NCBI GenBank assembly: GCA_964528095.1
Contig: CAZGSG010000095.1
Coordinates: 1 to 19,903 of the forward strand
Origin: CAZGSG01 sp964528095
GTDB lineage: Bacteria; Bacteroidota; Bacteroidia; Chitinophagales; Chitinophagaceae
DNA: 19,903 nucleotides
Direction of reading: 5' to 3'
The position numbers and the translations under genes are program-made. The notes below the pieces were generated by a model. That model had not been told where the DNA came from and ran no database searches. It worked only from the letters and a program-made list of their open reading frames with translations. The first letter of the stretch is position 1; the number at the start of each line of letters is the position of its first letter. Shown in pieces: positions 1-8,098 of the stretch.

Positions 1-1547
1 ATGGGTATGTATTCAATTCCAAATTCAGGGAAAAGGATTTCTCCGCATATACCGGTCTTAATAGAAATTGGGGATATAGCCACCTGATCGTTAGCAATTT
101 TGATCAGCATCTCGGATTGGTGGAAGGCGATAGGGACGATGCAACCGGGCAATTTCTCAAGCTGGTAAATAACGGCGGCATAGAAGAAGAAGCGATCGCT
201 ACGGATAGAGATTTTAAATCAACCGATCCTTATATCGGCCGTCAGCGTATCCAGCACTTTAAGGTAATAACGGATAATAGTTTTAATATCGGCAGAGACC
301 GGCTTACATTTAATCTCGGCTATCAACGCAACCAGCGGCAGGAATTCGGAAATATCCTTGAGCCGGATGAAAAGGAATTATACTTTGACCTGAAAACGGT
401 TAACTATAATCTCCAATACCATTTTGCAGAAAAGAATAACTGGAAAACAACTATTGGACTGAATGGTATGCAGCAAAACAATAAGAATAAAGGTGCGGAA
501 CAACTGATCCCCGAGTATGATCTTTTTGATATCGGGGGATTTGTGTACACGCAAAAAACACTGGATAAACTGACCCTGAGCGGGGGGCTTCGTTTTGATA
601 ACCGTTCAGTGAACTCTAAACTATTAATGGATGGTGCAGATACAAAATTCGAGGCGTTCAAAAAAGATTTCTCGAATGTATCGGCAAGCGCGGGCCTGAG
701 TTATGAAGCTTCGCAAAATGTAGTATTGAAATTAAACCTTGCTCGCGGGTTTCGCGCCCCCGGTATACCTGAGCTGGCCAGTAATGGCGCGCACGAGGGA
801 ACCAATAGGTATGAATATGGAGAGCAGGACCTGAAGTCTGAAAAAAGTTTCCAGGTAGATGCGGGCCTGGATGTGAATAGTGAGCACGTTTCATTTTCAG
901 CCACCCTGTTTTACAATGCGATCAATGATTTTATTTATTACAGGAAGCTGACAGCTGTAGCCGGTGGCGACTCTATCATTACCAATGGACCGGAAGAGTT
1001 TTTTGCTTTTCGTTTCAGCCAGGGTAATGCGCATCTATATGGCGCGGAAATGAATCTTGATATCCATCCGCATCCGTTGGATTGGCTGCATTTCGAAAAT
1101 ACATTCTCTTATGTACGTGGCCAGTTGAACGAGGCTCAGGATGGAAGCAAGAACCTGCCTTTTATTCCCGCGGCAAGACTGATCAATGAGCTACGAGGCG
1201 ACTTTTTGAAAAAAGGGAAAACCGTCAGGAATCTTTATGCGAAGGTCGAACTCGACAATACATTTGCGCAGAATGAGCCGTTCACTGGTTTTAATACAGA
1301 AACAAAAACGAAGGGGTATTCATTGCTGAATGCCGGTTTTGGGGGTGATGTGGTGGCAAAAGGAAAAACCCTGTTCAGTTTATTCTTTACTGCTAATAAT
1401 ATTTCAGATGTAGCGTATCAAAATCACCTGAGCAGGCTCAAATATGCACCAGAGAATCTTGTCACAGGTCGCACCGGAGTTTTTAATATGGGAAGAAATT
1501 ATTCCATAAAGGTGAATGTGCCGCTGAGTTTTTCTTTGAAAAATTAA
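1..1547 (+). CDS. TonB-dependent receptor, C-terminal beta-barrel (5' partial)
   Basis: The reading frame is open from the first full codon at base 3, so the TTG at 117 is an internal codon and the gene begins outside the window. The visible 514 or so residues alternate polar and hydrophobic positions as in outer-membrane beta strands. They contain TonB-dependent receptor landmarks: LTLSGGLRFDNR, then SASAGLSYEASQNVVLKLNLARGFRAPGIPEL, followed by the EQDLKSEKS type segment, and near the end LFFTANNISDVAYQNHLSRLKY. The protein ends PLSFSLKN. The plug domain, TonB box and any carboxypeptidase-like N-terminal domain are outside the window. The family imports siderophores, cobalamin or oligosaccharides using TonB-ExbBD energy. 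No SusD gene follows directly, so the substrate cannot be named. The family call is firm; the substrate is unknown. Confidence 0.93.
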   Translation, partial: GYVFNSKFREKDFSAYTGLNRNWGYSHLIVSNFDQHLGLVEGDRDDATGQFLKLVNNGGIEEEAIATDRDFKSTDPYIGRQRIQHFKVITDNSFNIGRDRLTFNLGYQRNQRQEFGNILEPDEKELYFDLKTVNYNLQYHFAEKNNWKTTIGLNGMQQNNKNKGAEQLIPEYDLFDIGGFVYTQKTLDKLTLSGGLRFDNRSVNSKLLMDGADTKFEAFKKDFSNVSASAGLSYEASQNVVLKLNLARGFRAPGIPELASNGAHEGTNRYEYGEQDLKSEKSFQVDAGLDVNSEHVSFSATLFYNAINDFIYYRKLTAVAGGDSIITNGPEEFFAFRFSQGNAHLYGAEMNLDIHPHPLDWLHFENTFSYVRGQLNEAQDGSKNLPFIPAARLINELRGDFLKKGKTVRNLYAKVELDNTFAQNEPFTGFNTETKTKGYSLLNAGFGGDVVAKGKTLFSLFFTANNISDVAYQNHLSRLKYAPENLVTGRTGVFNMGRNYSIKVNVPLSFSLKN

Positions 1548-1590
1548 TCAGAATAGTTTGGTTTTCAGTCACGGGTTGGTGAGTTCCTGA

Positions 1591-1695
1591 TTCGTGAGTT
1601 CAGGGTTCTTTAGCTTGAGGGGTCTTTATATATATTGCTTAACAAGCCAATCGTATATATTTAACCTTCGAATTAAAGAACCCTGAACTCACGAA
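1591..1695. repeat. 22-bp perfect inverted repeat with GTGAGTTC motifs
   Basis: Bases 1591-1612 and 1674-1695 are perfect reverse complements of 22 bp, with arm ttcgtgagttcagggttctt plus two more bases, separated by a 61-base AT-rich loop. Just outside the left arm, 1568-1586 reads like a diverged second copy of the arm (cagtcacgggttggtgagtt against cagtcccggttcgtgagttc, the reverse complement of the sequence continuing past the right arm). The element fills most of the 212-base gap between the receptor and the DUF2721 gene. It could act as a bidirectional terminator, although neither arm is followed by a clean T-tract, or it could be a small interspersed palindromic element. No transposase or target duplication is seen. 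Confidence 0.8.
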
Positions 1696-1759
1696 CCGGG
1701 ACTGAGAACACAGAATTTTACAAACAAAGGACTTTAAACTTGTTTTCTTAATATTGGGC

Positions 1760-2194
1760 ATGGAAATCACTTTCAACACGCCCGCTCTTTTATTTCCCGC
1801 AATCAGTTTATTATTATTGGCGTATACCAATCGTTATCTCGCGCTGGCCAACCTGATCCGGAAATTGCATGATGAATATGTAAAAGGGGAGAAGAATCAT
1901 TTACTGTTGAAACAGATCAGGATACTTCGTATCCGCATCAACCTGATACGGATGATGCAGGCCGCGGGCGTTTTCAGTTTTGTTTGTTGCGTGGTGACGA
2001 TGTACGGAGTATACCAGCAATGGGTGGTACTGATCCAGTATCTTTTTGCACTTAGCCTGCTTAGTTTACTCGCCTCTCTTGTAATTTCTCTGTTGGAGAT
2101 CTCTCAAAGCACCAAGGCCCTCGAATGGGAACTTAGTGATATGGAAGATCTGGAAAAGTCGAATGTATTTAGCGAGCTTTGGAAAAACAGGTGA
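1760..2194 (+). CDS. DUF2721 family inner-membrane protein
   Basis: This encodes a 144-residue protein with three predicted hydrophobic segments at roughly residues 4-25, 65-86 and 89-113. Between the first and second is a charged helical stretch with repeated RIRI-type basic residues, and the C-terminus is acidic (ELSDMEDLEKS). This layout matches the DUF2721 family of small bacterial membrane proteins, whose function is not established. The ATG at 1760 was chosen over an in-frame TTG six bases upstream because it gives the usual family start MEITFNTP. No Shine-Dalgarno is obvious, as is common in Bacteroidota. It follows the palindromic element at 1591-1695 and is probably transcribed separately from the receptor. 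The family assignment is from memory of the pattern and is fairly confident. Confidence 0.82.
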   Translation: MEITFNTPALLFPAISLLLLAYTNRYLALANLIRKLHDEYVKGEKNHLLLKQIRILRIRINLIRMMQAAGVFSFVCCVVTMYGVYQQWVVLIQYLFALSLLSLLASLVISLLEISQSTKALEWELSDMEDLEKSNVFSELWKNR

Positions 2195-2401
2195 GGAAAA
2201 TTAAAAATAGCGCCCATAAAGCGTATCTTATACCAAGACCCCAGGTTTTATATTTATAAGGCACTTTCAATTCTGGTTATTTAGGCAAGACCACTTGTTT
2301 TTATTTAAGGCAAATTTGATTAAACCACATGGAGCATTCATTTTCCCTGTGCTGTATAGTTTAATTTTTTGTTTCAATCTCAAAACCTTTAAACCAACAA
2401 T

Positions 2402-2935
2402 ATGAAAAAGTTAATCGCAATTCCCATTTTTGTTTTTTTATTAGTTTACTTAGCCCCGGGCTGTGGTAATAATCGCACTAATAATCCATCCTCGGTTTCA
2501 CCCCCACCTTCAGCCGGAGCGCCAAGCATTGTAATAACAAATATTGAAGTACGTCCAAATCCGTATCATTTATGGCCCGCATCAAATTTTAAAGCGGGTG
2601 ATTATTCAGTTATAGTTAGTGTAATGAACAATGGAACGGCCGTCTGCACCTCAAGTTTATTTTTCACACTTAAGGTACTTAAAGCTGACCAATACGGGAA
2701 TTTTAAAACTTCGGAAATCTCTATCGGTGGCGCAACACTTAGTGATCAGATAGGCCTGAACGAGACCAGATATGTCACGATTCCAATAGATACATGGTTA
2801 ACATTGGCGACGGCCCAGGGTGATTTTGATACGGTGGTGGGTATGTACAAAACCAGGTTGAGTGTGGTCGCCAATGACCCCATCAATATTGGCACAACTA
2901 TACCTGAACCCTTATTCGCAATCGTAAAGGGCTGA
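2402..2935 (+). CDS. Predicted secreted lipoprotein, Ig-like/CARDB-like
   Basis: The 177-residue product starts with a lipoprotein signal peptide: MKK, a hydrophobic core at residues 4-18, then LAPGC with the lipidated cysteine at residue 21. The lipobox is slightly unusual, with Pro before Gly-Cys. A low-complexity Asn/Ser/Pro linker follows (about residues 22-43). The rest is strand-rich, with IVITNIEVRPNP and YSVIVSVMNNGTAVCTSSLF, a pattern like a CARDB or Ig-type beta sandwich; this fold is inference. A 207-base gap precedes the gene, so it likely has its own promoter, but no convincing Bacteroidota -33/-7 pair could be fixed. It converges on the ABC transporter gene with 7 bases between stops. 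The specific role is unknown. Confidence 0.75.
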   Translation: MKKLIAIPIFVFLLVYLAPGCGNNRTNNPSSVSPPPSAGAPSIVITNIEVRPNPYHLWPASNFKAGDYSVIVSVMNNGTAVCTSSLFFTLKVLKADQYGNFKTSEISIGGATLSDQIGLNETRYVTIPIDTWLTLATAQGDFDTVVGMYKTRLSVVANDPINIGTTIPEPLFAIVKG

Positions 2936-2942
2936 CAGATTT

Positions 2943-4730
2943 TTAAATCACGGCCATTTTAGTCTTCCTCTCCCCAATCTGTTGTCTCCACATGGCATAA
3001 TACAATCCTTTTTCGGAAAGTAAGTGCTCGTGGTTGCCTGTTTCTACCACATCTCCTTTTTCCAGTACATAGATGCGGTCTGCATGCATGATAGTAGAAA
3101 GACGGTGAGCGATCAGGATCGTGATCTGGTTTCCTTCCGTGGAGATCTCACGGATAGTATCTGTTATTTCTTCTTCGGTCAATGAATCAAGCGCGGAAGT
3201 CGCTTCATCAAAGAGTAACAATTTGGGTTTGCGAAGTAATGCGCGGGCTATGGAGAGGCGTTGTTTTTCGCCACCTGATAATTTTAACCCGCCTTCACCG
3301 ATCATGGTGTCGAGGCCTTTTTCAGCACGTTCTAATAAATTCTGGCAGGAAGCTTTATTCAATGCATCCATCACATCCTCTTCAGTAGCGGCGGGGTTTA
3401 CAAACAAGAGGTTTTCTTTGATCGTTCCGCTAAAGAGATTGGTGTCCTGTGTTACAAAACCGATCTGGTTTCTCAGATCATCAAAACGTAAAGCAGTTTC
3501 ATCCAGATTATTGTACAGTATCTTGCCTTCCTGTGGACGGTAAAGACCAACCAGTAATTTCATCAGCGTAGACTTACCGCTTCCGCTTGGGCCAACAAAG
3601 GCGATCGTTTCACCAATGCGAACATCAAAGCTGATATTGTTAATGGCTTTTTGAGAAGCCGTCTGGTGTTTGAATGCTACGCCTCTGAAAGATAATGTCT
3701 CTATATTTCCCAGCGGTTTAGGATCCAGTGGATCTTTCTCCGGTTCTTTTTGCATCAACGCGTGAAAATTATTGAGTGATGCTTCGGCTTCGCGGTAAGA
3801 GAGCAGGATATTACCGATCTCCTGTAACGGACCAAATACAAAAAAGGAAAATATCTGCATGGTCACTAATTGCCCGGCGTCCATCCGCAGGTCGAAGATC
3901 AATGTCATTAGTATAAAAAGAATGACCTGGCGCAGGGTATTCACCATCGTGCCCTGGATAAAACTGATACTGCGGATACGTTTTACTTTTTTCAGTTCAA
4001 GTCCCAATATTTTATAGGTATTCTTGTTGAGCCTTCCTACTTCCTGTTGTGTAAGTCCCAGGCTTTTGACCAGTTCTATATTTCTCAGCGATTCGGTAGT
4101 GGATCCCGCGAGGGCCGTGGTTTCTCCTACAATGCTTTTCTGAATGGTTTTGATCTTTTTGCTCAGCGCGTTCGTGACAAGTGTAAGCACCACAATGCCT
4201 ACCAGGTAGGCAACAGGTACTCTCCAGTTGATAAAGAGCGCGGCATACACAAAAACAAAAAGAACACCCACCAATACACCAAACAGGATATTGATAAAAT
4301 TGATCATGAATTTTTCTACATCCGCTCTTACCTTGGTCAGAACAGAAAGCGTTTCACCACTTCGCTGATCTTCAAATTGCTGGTAAGGTAATTTCATGGC
4401 ATGTTGTAAACCATCTGTAAATACCTTGGCGCCAAATTTTTGAATAACTACCTGTAAAAAATAATCCTGGAAGTTTTTAGCTATCCGGCTTACCATGGCC
4501 ACCGAGATAGAAAGGACGAGGATAAACCAGACACCGGGATTTTTCCAGGAGAAAGAATTAAAAAACACATTGGGATCAAGATTATGTACAATATGTTTAT
4601 TTGCCAGGTTAATCAGTTTACCCAACAGGATCGGGTCGAGCAGGGAAAATCCAATATTGATCGCAGCTAAGAAAAGCACCAATGCTACCAGCCATTTATG
4701 CGGTTTAAGATAATGCAGTAATATTTTCAT
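2943..4730 (-). CDS. ABC transporter, ATP-binding and permease half-transporter (exporter type)
   Basis: This is a fused permease-ATPase of 595 residues, the usual length for ABCB-type half exporters. The N-terminal membrane domain (about residues 1-320) has several hydrophobic helices, including segments near 14-40, 67-85, 145-170 and 265-285. The nucleotide-binding domain carries Walker A GPSGSGKST (about 380-388), a Q-loop VTQD with Gln 428, signature LSGGEKQ (484-490), Walker B LLLFDEA (504-510) and the H-loop AHRLS (His 542). It probably works as a homodimer in the inner membrane. The start at 4730 gives MKILLHYLKPHKW, the typical exporter N-terminus. An in-frame ATG at 4778 would add 16 atypical residues and run through an inverted repeat. 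The gene is divergent from two glycosyltransferases, so export of a lipid-linked glycan is possible, but multidrug or lipid export fits equally well. Confidence 0.93.
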   Translation of the reverse strand: MKILLHYLKPHKWLVALVLFLAAINIGFSLLDPILLGKLINLANKHIVHNLDPNVFFNSFSWKNPGVWFILVLSISVAMVSRIAKNFQDYFLQVVIQKFGAKVFTDGLQHAMKLPYQQFEDQRSGETLSVLTKVRADVEKFMINFINILFGVLVGVLFVFVYAALFINWRVPVAYLVGIVVLTLVTNALSKKIKTIQKSIVGETTALAGSTTESLRNIELVKSLGLTQQEVGRLNKNTYKILGLELKKVKRIRSISFIQGTMVNTLRQVILFILMTLIFDLRMDAGQLVTMQIFSFFVFGPLQEIGNILLSYREAEASLNNFHALMQKEPEKDPLDPKPLGNIETLSFRGVAFKHQTASQKAINNISFDVRIGETIAFVGPSGSGKSTLMKLLVGLYRPQEGKILYNNLDETALRFDDLRNQIGFVTQDTNLFSGTIKENLLFVNPAATEEDVMDALNKASCQNLLERAEKGLDTMIGEGGLKLSGGEKQRLSIARALLRKPKLLLFDEATSALDSLTEEEITDTIREISTEGNQITILIAHRLSTIMHADRIYVLEKGDVVETGNHEHLLSEKGLYYAMWRQQIGERKTKMAVI

Positions 4731-4752
4731 AAAAAGTTCTTGGGGGTGGTCA

Positions 4753-4776
4753 GTTTGAAGCAGACACGCTTCAAAC
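4753..4776 (-). promoter_or_regulatory. 9-bp perfect inverted repeat in the ABC transporter leader
   Basis: Gtttgaagc at 4753-4761 and gcttcaaac at 4768-4776 are perfect 9-bp complements around a 6-base spacer. The repeat lies 23 to 46 bases upstream of the preferred ATG at 4730, in the divergent gap shared with the GT4 gene. It could be an operator for a dimeric regulator or a 5' leader hairpin. Its position is one reason to prefer the downstream start codon. No regulator gene lies next to it. Confidence 0.5.
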
Positions 4777-4844
4777 ATCGTACAAGTTCGTAAAAAAATG
4801 ACAACTTAGCAGGAGATTGCTACAGTTATCCTTAATTTGCCGGC

Positions 4845-5894
4845 ATGCGCAATGTTTTGGTAGATCTGCATCGGCTGGGCGGCAACGAGTTTAACGGGCT
4901 GTACCATTTTTGCTACCAATTAGGCAGTCACCTGTTAAAAGTGCCTGCGCCGGGTATCGACCTGCATTTTTATCTCCCGGAAAAGGAAAAAGGTATTTTT
5001 GGAGACAGGGCGCAGTATACCATCCAGCAAAGCAGGGATAAGATCTACCGGTTTGGAACCGGCAAATTCGATGTCTGGCATATTGCTACCACTTTGTCGT
5101 GGTACCGCCCCTTCAGCCGGAAAACAAAAAATATTTTTACGATACACGACCTGAATTTTCTCAGCGAAGAAGAGTATACGGCTAAAAGCAAAAAGAAATA
5201 CCTGAAGCTGATCCAGGAAAGAGTGCACAGGGCCGATCACCTTACTTATATTTCTGCCTTTGCAAAAAAACAGGCAGAAGAAAATCTTGAACTGGGGCAG
5301 AAGCCTTACACGATCATTCATAATGGTTGCAATATTCCACAATCAGAGGAATTGAAGATACCAGGGTATACGCCACAACAACCTTTTTTGTTTACCATAG
5401 GGCAGGCGCATTCCCGGAAAAATTTTCATGTATTACCTGCTTTATTAGCGGGTAATGACTATGAACTGGTGATAGCCGGGCTGAATGATTTTCCGTATAA
5501 AGAAAAAATAATGGAAGCAGCAGCCAAACAGGGGGTGAGCGCAAGGGTAAAAATGATCGGACCAGTTACAGAAGAAGAGAAGTACTGGTATTATAAACAT
5601 TGCCTGGCATTTATATTTCCAAGTATTGGTGAAGGGTTTGGATTACCGGTGCTGGAACCCATGCATTTTGGCAGACCCGTTTTTTTATCAGATTATACCA
5701 GCCTACCCGAGATCGGGGGTGATGCGGCGTTTTATTTTACCAGTTTTGATCCGGCGTCGATGCGCCAGGTGTTTGAGCAGGGCATGGAAACATATTATAG
5801 AGAAGGAATGGTGGAGAAAATAAAACGACAGGCCGCTTCTTTTAACTGGGATAAAGCAGCGCAGAAATACATTACAGTTTACCGCGCTGTATAA
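4845..5894 (+). CDS. Glycosyltransferase family 4 (GT-B fold)
   Basis: The 349-residue protein transfers a sugar from a nucleotide-sugar donor, probably in the cytoplasm at the inner-membrane face. The acceptor domain includes TIHDLNFL (about 99-106) and TYISAFAKKQ (134-143). The donor domain starts near HNGCNIP (159-165) and FTIGQAHSRKN (183-193). It carries the family's EGFGLPVLEPM motif (263-273) with Glu 263 and Glu 271 spaced as in E-x7-E, then GRPVFLSDYTSLPEIGGDAA. No signal peptide or membrane helix is visible. The ATG at 4845 is 114 bases from the divergent ABC transporter start. A GT2 gene follows after 36 bases in the same direction, so the two are likely co-transcribed. Sugar and acceptor cannot be told from sequence. 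Confidence 0.93.
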   Translation: MRNVLVDLHRLGGNEFNGLYHFCYQLGSHLLKVPAPGIDLHFYLPEKEKGIFGDRAQYTIQQSRDKIYRFGTGKFDVWHIATTLSWYRPFSRKTKNIFTIHDLNFLSEEEYTAKSKKKYLKLIQERVHRADHLTYISAFAKKQAEENLELGQKPYTIIHNGCNIPQSEELKIPGYTPQQPFLFTIGQAHSRKNFHVLPALLAGNDYELVIAGLNDFPYKEKIMEAAAKQGVSARVKMIGPVTEEEKYWYYKHCLAFIFPSIGEGFGLPVLEPMHFGRPVFLSDYTSLPEIGGDAAFYFTSFDPASMRQVFEQGMETYYREGMVEKIKRQAASFNWDKAAQKYITVYRAV

Positions 5895-5930
5895 TGCAAA
5901 TAAAAAGGAAGACATTATAACTATAAGGAA

Positions 5931-6899
5931 ATGACTAAACCGTTTATCTCGATCTGTATTCCTACTTATAAAAGAACTGATCTGTTGAAAAAACTGCTGG
6001 ATTCTATTTCAATCCAGACATTCAACGATTTTGAGGTATTGGTCAATGATAATAGTCCGGATGATTCGGTAGAAACCCTCGTTGCAACCTATGCGGGCCG
6101 ACTACCGATCAACTATCAGCGTAATATACCTTCTACTACGGCCGGGGTTAATTGTATAAAAGTAATGCGGCGCGTGAACGGTGAATGGGTAAAGATGATG
6201 CATGATGATGACTGGTTTGCAACGGCCGATGCATTGCAGGTGTTCGCGGATGCGGCCAGGCAATCAGGTAAGGACTTTATTTTTTGCGCCACCAGCCAGG
6301 TTTATTTGAATAGCGATAAAATTGAAGAAGATGTATTGACGCCGGAGAAAAAACAAATGTTGGACGAATCGGTGTTTTGTTTATTTTATTTGAATGTGAT
6401 CGGGCATCCCAGCGCGGCCATGCACCGTTGCGATCCGGCAATTGAATATGATGGTAGTTTTAATTGGGTATTGGATATTGATTTTTATATGCGTTTTCTT
6501 CTTGCGCATCCCGGCTATCAGTATATTCCTGAAAAACTGGTGAATATCGGCAAAAGCCCGGAACAGGAAACATACAAGTATTATAAAAACATCAATGTGG
6601 AATTACCCGAATTTTTTCGGCTACTGGGCAAATACGAACCAGGACTGGCAGCGAAGAACGAATATGTATTTCACCTGGTCTGGAATATGCTGAAGCGGTA
6701 TAAGATAAAACATACCGACCAGATCTACGCGGTGGGATATAAAGGCCTGATGCCAGATAAGATCAATGAGATCATCGCATTTCAGCAATGGATACCGCGG
6801 ATCATTATCAAACAAACACCCTGGTCGAAATGGCTGATGAAAAAATGTTTTAAGAAGGTATCAAAAAAATACAAACAAGCGGCCGGAAAGCTGTCTTGA
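5931..6899 (+). CDS. Glycosyltransferase family 2 (GT-A fold)
   Basis: The product is 322 residues. It opens with the family's ISICIPTYKRTDLLKKLLDS (about 6-25), then DFEVLVNDNSPDDS (33-46) with the nucleotide-binding Asp 40. A metal-binding DxD region, KMMHDDDWF, lies at 88-96. An LDIDFYMRF segment (181-189) sits where the catalytic Asp region is expected. The C-terminal tail is strongly basic and lacks clear membrane helices, so the enzyme is likely peripheral and cytoplasmic. An AAGGAA sequence lies directly before the ATG, an unusually good ribosome site for this window. It follows the GT4 gene by 36 bases and is probably its operon partner in building a surface polysaccharide or glycolipid. 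The specific sugar is unknown. Confidence 0.92.
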   Translation: MTKPFISICIPTYKRTDLLKKLLDSISIQTFNDFEVLVNDNSPDDSVETLVATYAGRLPINYQRNIPSTTAGVNCIKVMRRVNGEWVKMMHDDDWFATADALQVFADAARQSGKDFIFCATSQVYLNSDKIEEDVLTPEKKQMLDESVFCLFYLNVIGHPSAAMHRCDPAIEYDGSFNWVLDIDFYMRFLLAHPGYQYIPEKLVNIGKSPEQETYKYYKNINVELPEFFRLLGKYEPGLAAKNEYVFHLVWNMLKRYKIKHTDQIYAVGYKGLMPDKINEIIAFQQWIPRIIIKQTPWSKWLMKKCFKKVSKKYKQAAGKLS

Positions 6900-6929
6900 T
6901 ACATAGGGCAATGGCGCGTGTCAGGTTTT

Positions 6930-7211
6930 TTATAATGACAAACTTTTAATACCCAGGCTGTCATATTCTGAAGCCATGATCACCAGTTTGGGTTTGACAG
7001 AGCCTGCGCAGGTGGTAAAATCTTCTATGGTTGCTTGTTTTATTTCTGTATCTGTAACATCCTCTCTAAAACTTGCCTGCCAGATAGTGAATATCTGCGG
7101 GCCAAATTCTTTTATTTTCAACCATTGTTTAATTTTTAAACGAGCATAGATTTCCTTACGTTGTTCGGTTGTGATACCAGGAAAATCTGCGGTTACCAAA
7201 GCATAGGGCAT
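6930..7211 (-). CDS. Conserved-looking hypothetical protein, 93 aa
   Basis: This is a soluble 93-residue protein without signal peptide or membrane segment. It begins MPYALVTADFPGITTEQRKEIYARL, a strand-then-helix pattern, and continues IKQWLKIKEFGPQIFTIWQA. The pattern (strand, loop with FPGITxEQR, helix, strand) resembles small ferredoxin-like or dimeric alpha-beta barrel proteins; that fold is inference. On the minus strand AAAGGAAT lies about 8 bases before the ATG, which supports real translation. The gene converges on the GT2 gene with 30 bases between them, so it is probably a separate unit whose promoter lies in the 185-base gap at 7212-7396. I do not recognise a named family. Confidence 0.62.
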   Translation of the reverse strand: MPYALVTADFPGITTEQRKEIYARLKIKQWLKIKEFGPQIFTIWQASFREDVTDTEIKQATIEDFTTCAGSVKPKLVIMASEYDSLGIKSLSL

Positions 7212-7396
7212 ATTCTGATTCCTTTAGACAATAAATGCAAATGTGTGGTCAATAAACAAGGTTGGCAACCCGTGTTTACACTGGTAATAACTGACCGTGA
7301 CAGCTAAATGAATAAGTTTAGCAATATCCCGAATGATATAACAGGTTACCGATAAGGGGATATCCTTTTAGTTGCACAATAGGAGACGACTGTTTT

Positions 7397-8098
7397 TTAG
7401 CCTTTTAAGTTCAGGGCTTTTATAAAATCTTCTTTAAAACTACTCCCCACTGGTATCTCATATTTCTCTATATAAATTCTATTGCCCTCTATGTGTTTTA
7501 TTTTTGTTTTATTGATAATGAATGAACGGTGTATGCGAAGAAATTGACCTGGTAACAATAATTTTTCAAAACCCGACAAAGCCAGTTTTGGTTTTAATAC
7601 CTGGTCGGTAAAAAAGATATGCGTATAATTTCCTTTCGCTTCAGCAAATAATACTTCATTTGTTTTCACGTTATGGATTTTATTTTCTGTCTTGACCAGG
7701 ATATATTCATTGCTGTTGATCGTTAATTTTTGGGCAGCGCCAAAATAGTTGCTGGCCTTGTCGATAGATTGCATAAACCGTTCTAATGAAAATGGCTTAA
7801 CTAAATAGTCGCAGGCGGCAAGATCAAAAGCTGTTAATGCATGTTTCCTGTATGCCGTGGTGAAAATGACCTGTGGTGGATTTTTTATTGTTTTCAAAAA
7901 GCTGATTCCATCCAGCACAGGCATATTGATATCCAAAAAAACCAGGTCGATATGCTGATTCAATAATACCTCCCGGGCTTCAAAAGCATTTCCGCATACT
8001 GCAACCACTTCCAGAATATTCAGGTAGCTGCAATACTCAACCAATAGATCCCTGGCAACCGGTTCGTCATCTATGATCACACATTTAATGCGTTGCAT
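7397..8098 (-). CDS. LytTR-type response regulator
   Basis: The 233-residue protein has an N-terminal receiver domain and a C-terminal LytTR DNA-binding domain. The receiver shows the acidic pair Asp 10-Asp 11, the phosphoacceptor Asp 56 in DLVFLDINMP, Thr 80/81 in VIFTTAY, and Lys 101 in YLVKPF. The LytTR domain runs from about 135 to 230, with NEVLFAEAKGNYTHI, FLRIHRSFIINKTKI and EIPVGSSFKE, all typical of the family. Its start codon overlaps the end of the upstream kinase gene by 14 bases, so the two are translationally coupled and form a cognate pair. The likely target is the divergent serine hydrolase promoter, where two direct repeats 21 bases apart are found. Target assignment is inference; the family call is secure. 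Confidence 0.95.
   Translation of the reverse strand: MQRIKCVIIDDEPVARDLLVEYCSYLNILEVVAVCGNAFEAREVLLNQHIDLVFLDINMPVLDGISFLKTIKNPPQVIFTTAYRKHALTAFDLAACDYLVKPFSLERFMQSIDKASNYFGAAQKLTINSNEYILVKTENKIHNVKTNEVLFAEAKGNYTHIFFTDQVLKPKLALSGFEKLLLPGQFLRIHRSFIINKTKIKHIEGNRIYIEKYEIPVGSSFKEDFIKALNLKG

Noticed and set aside
117..1547. A complete receptor gene starting at TTG 117
   Set aside because: The same frame is open to the window start and reads as barrel sequence, so the gene is simply cut by the window edge.
4731..4778. ABC transporter start at ATG 4778
   Set aside because: It adds 16 residues unlike the family N-terminus and runs through a perfect inverted repeat; the ATG at 4730 gives the expected start.
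6915..6945. A terminator hairpin tgtca/tgaca between the GT2 gene and the 93-residue gene
   Set aside because: The stem is only 5 bp with a long loop and overlaps the stop codon of the converging gene; too weak to call.
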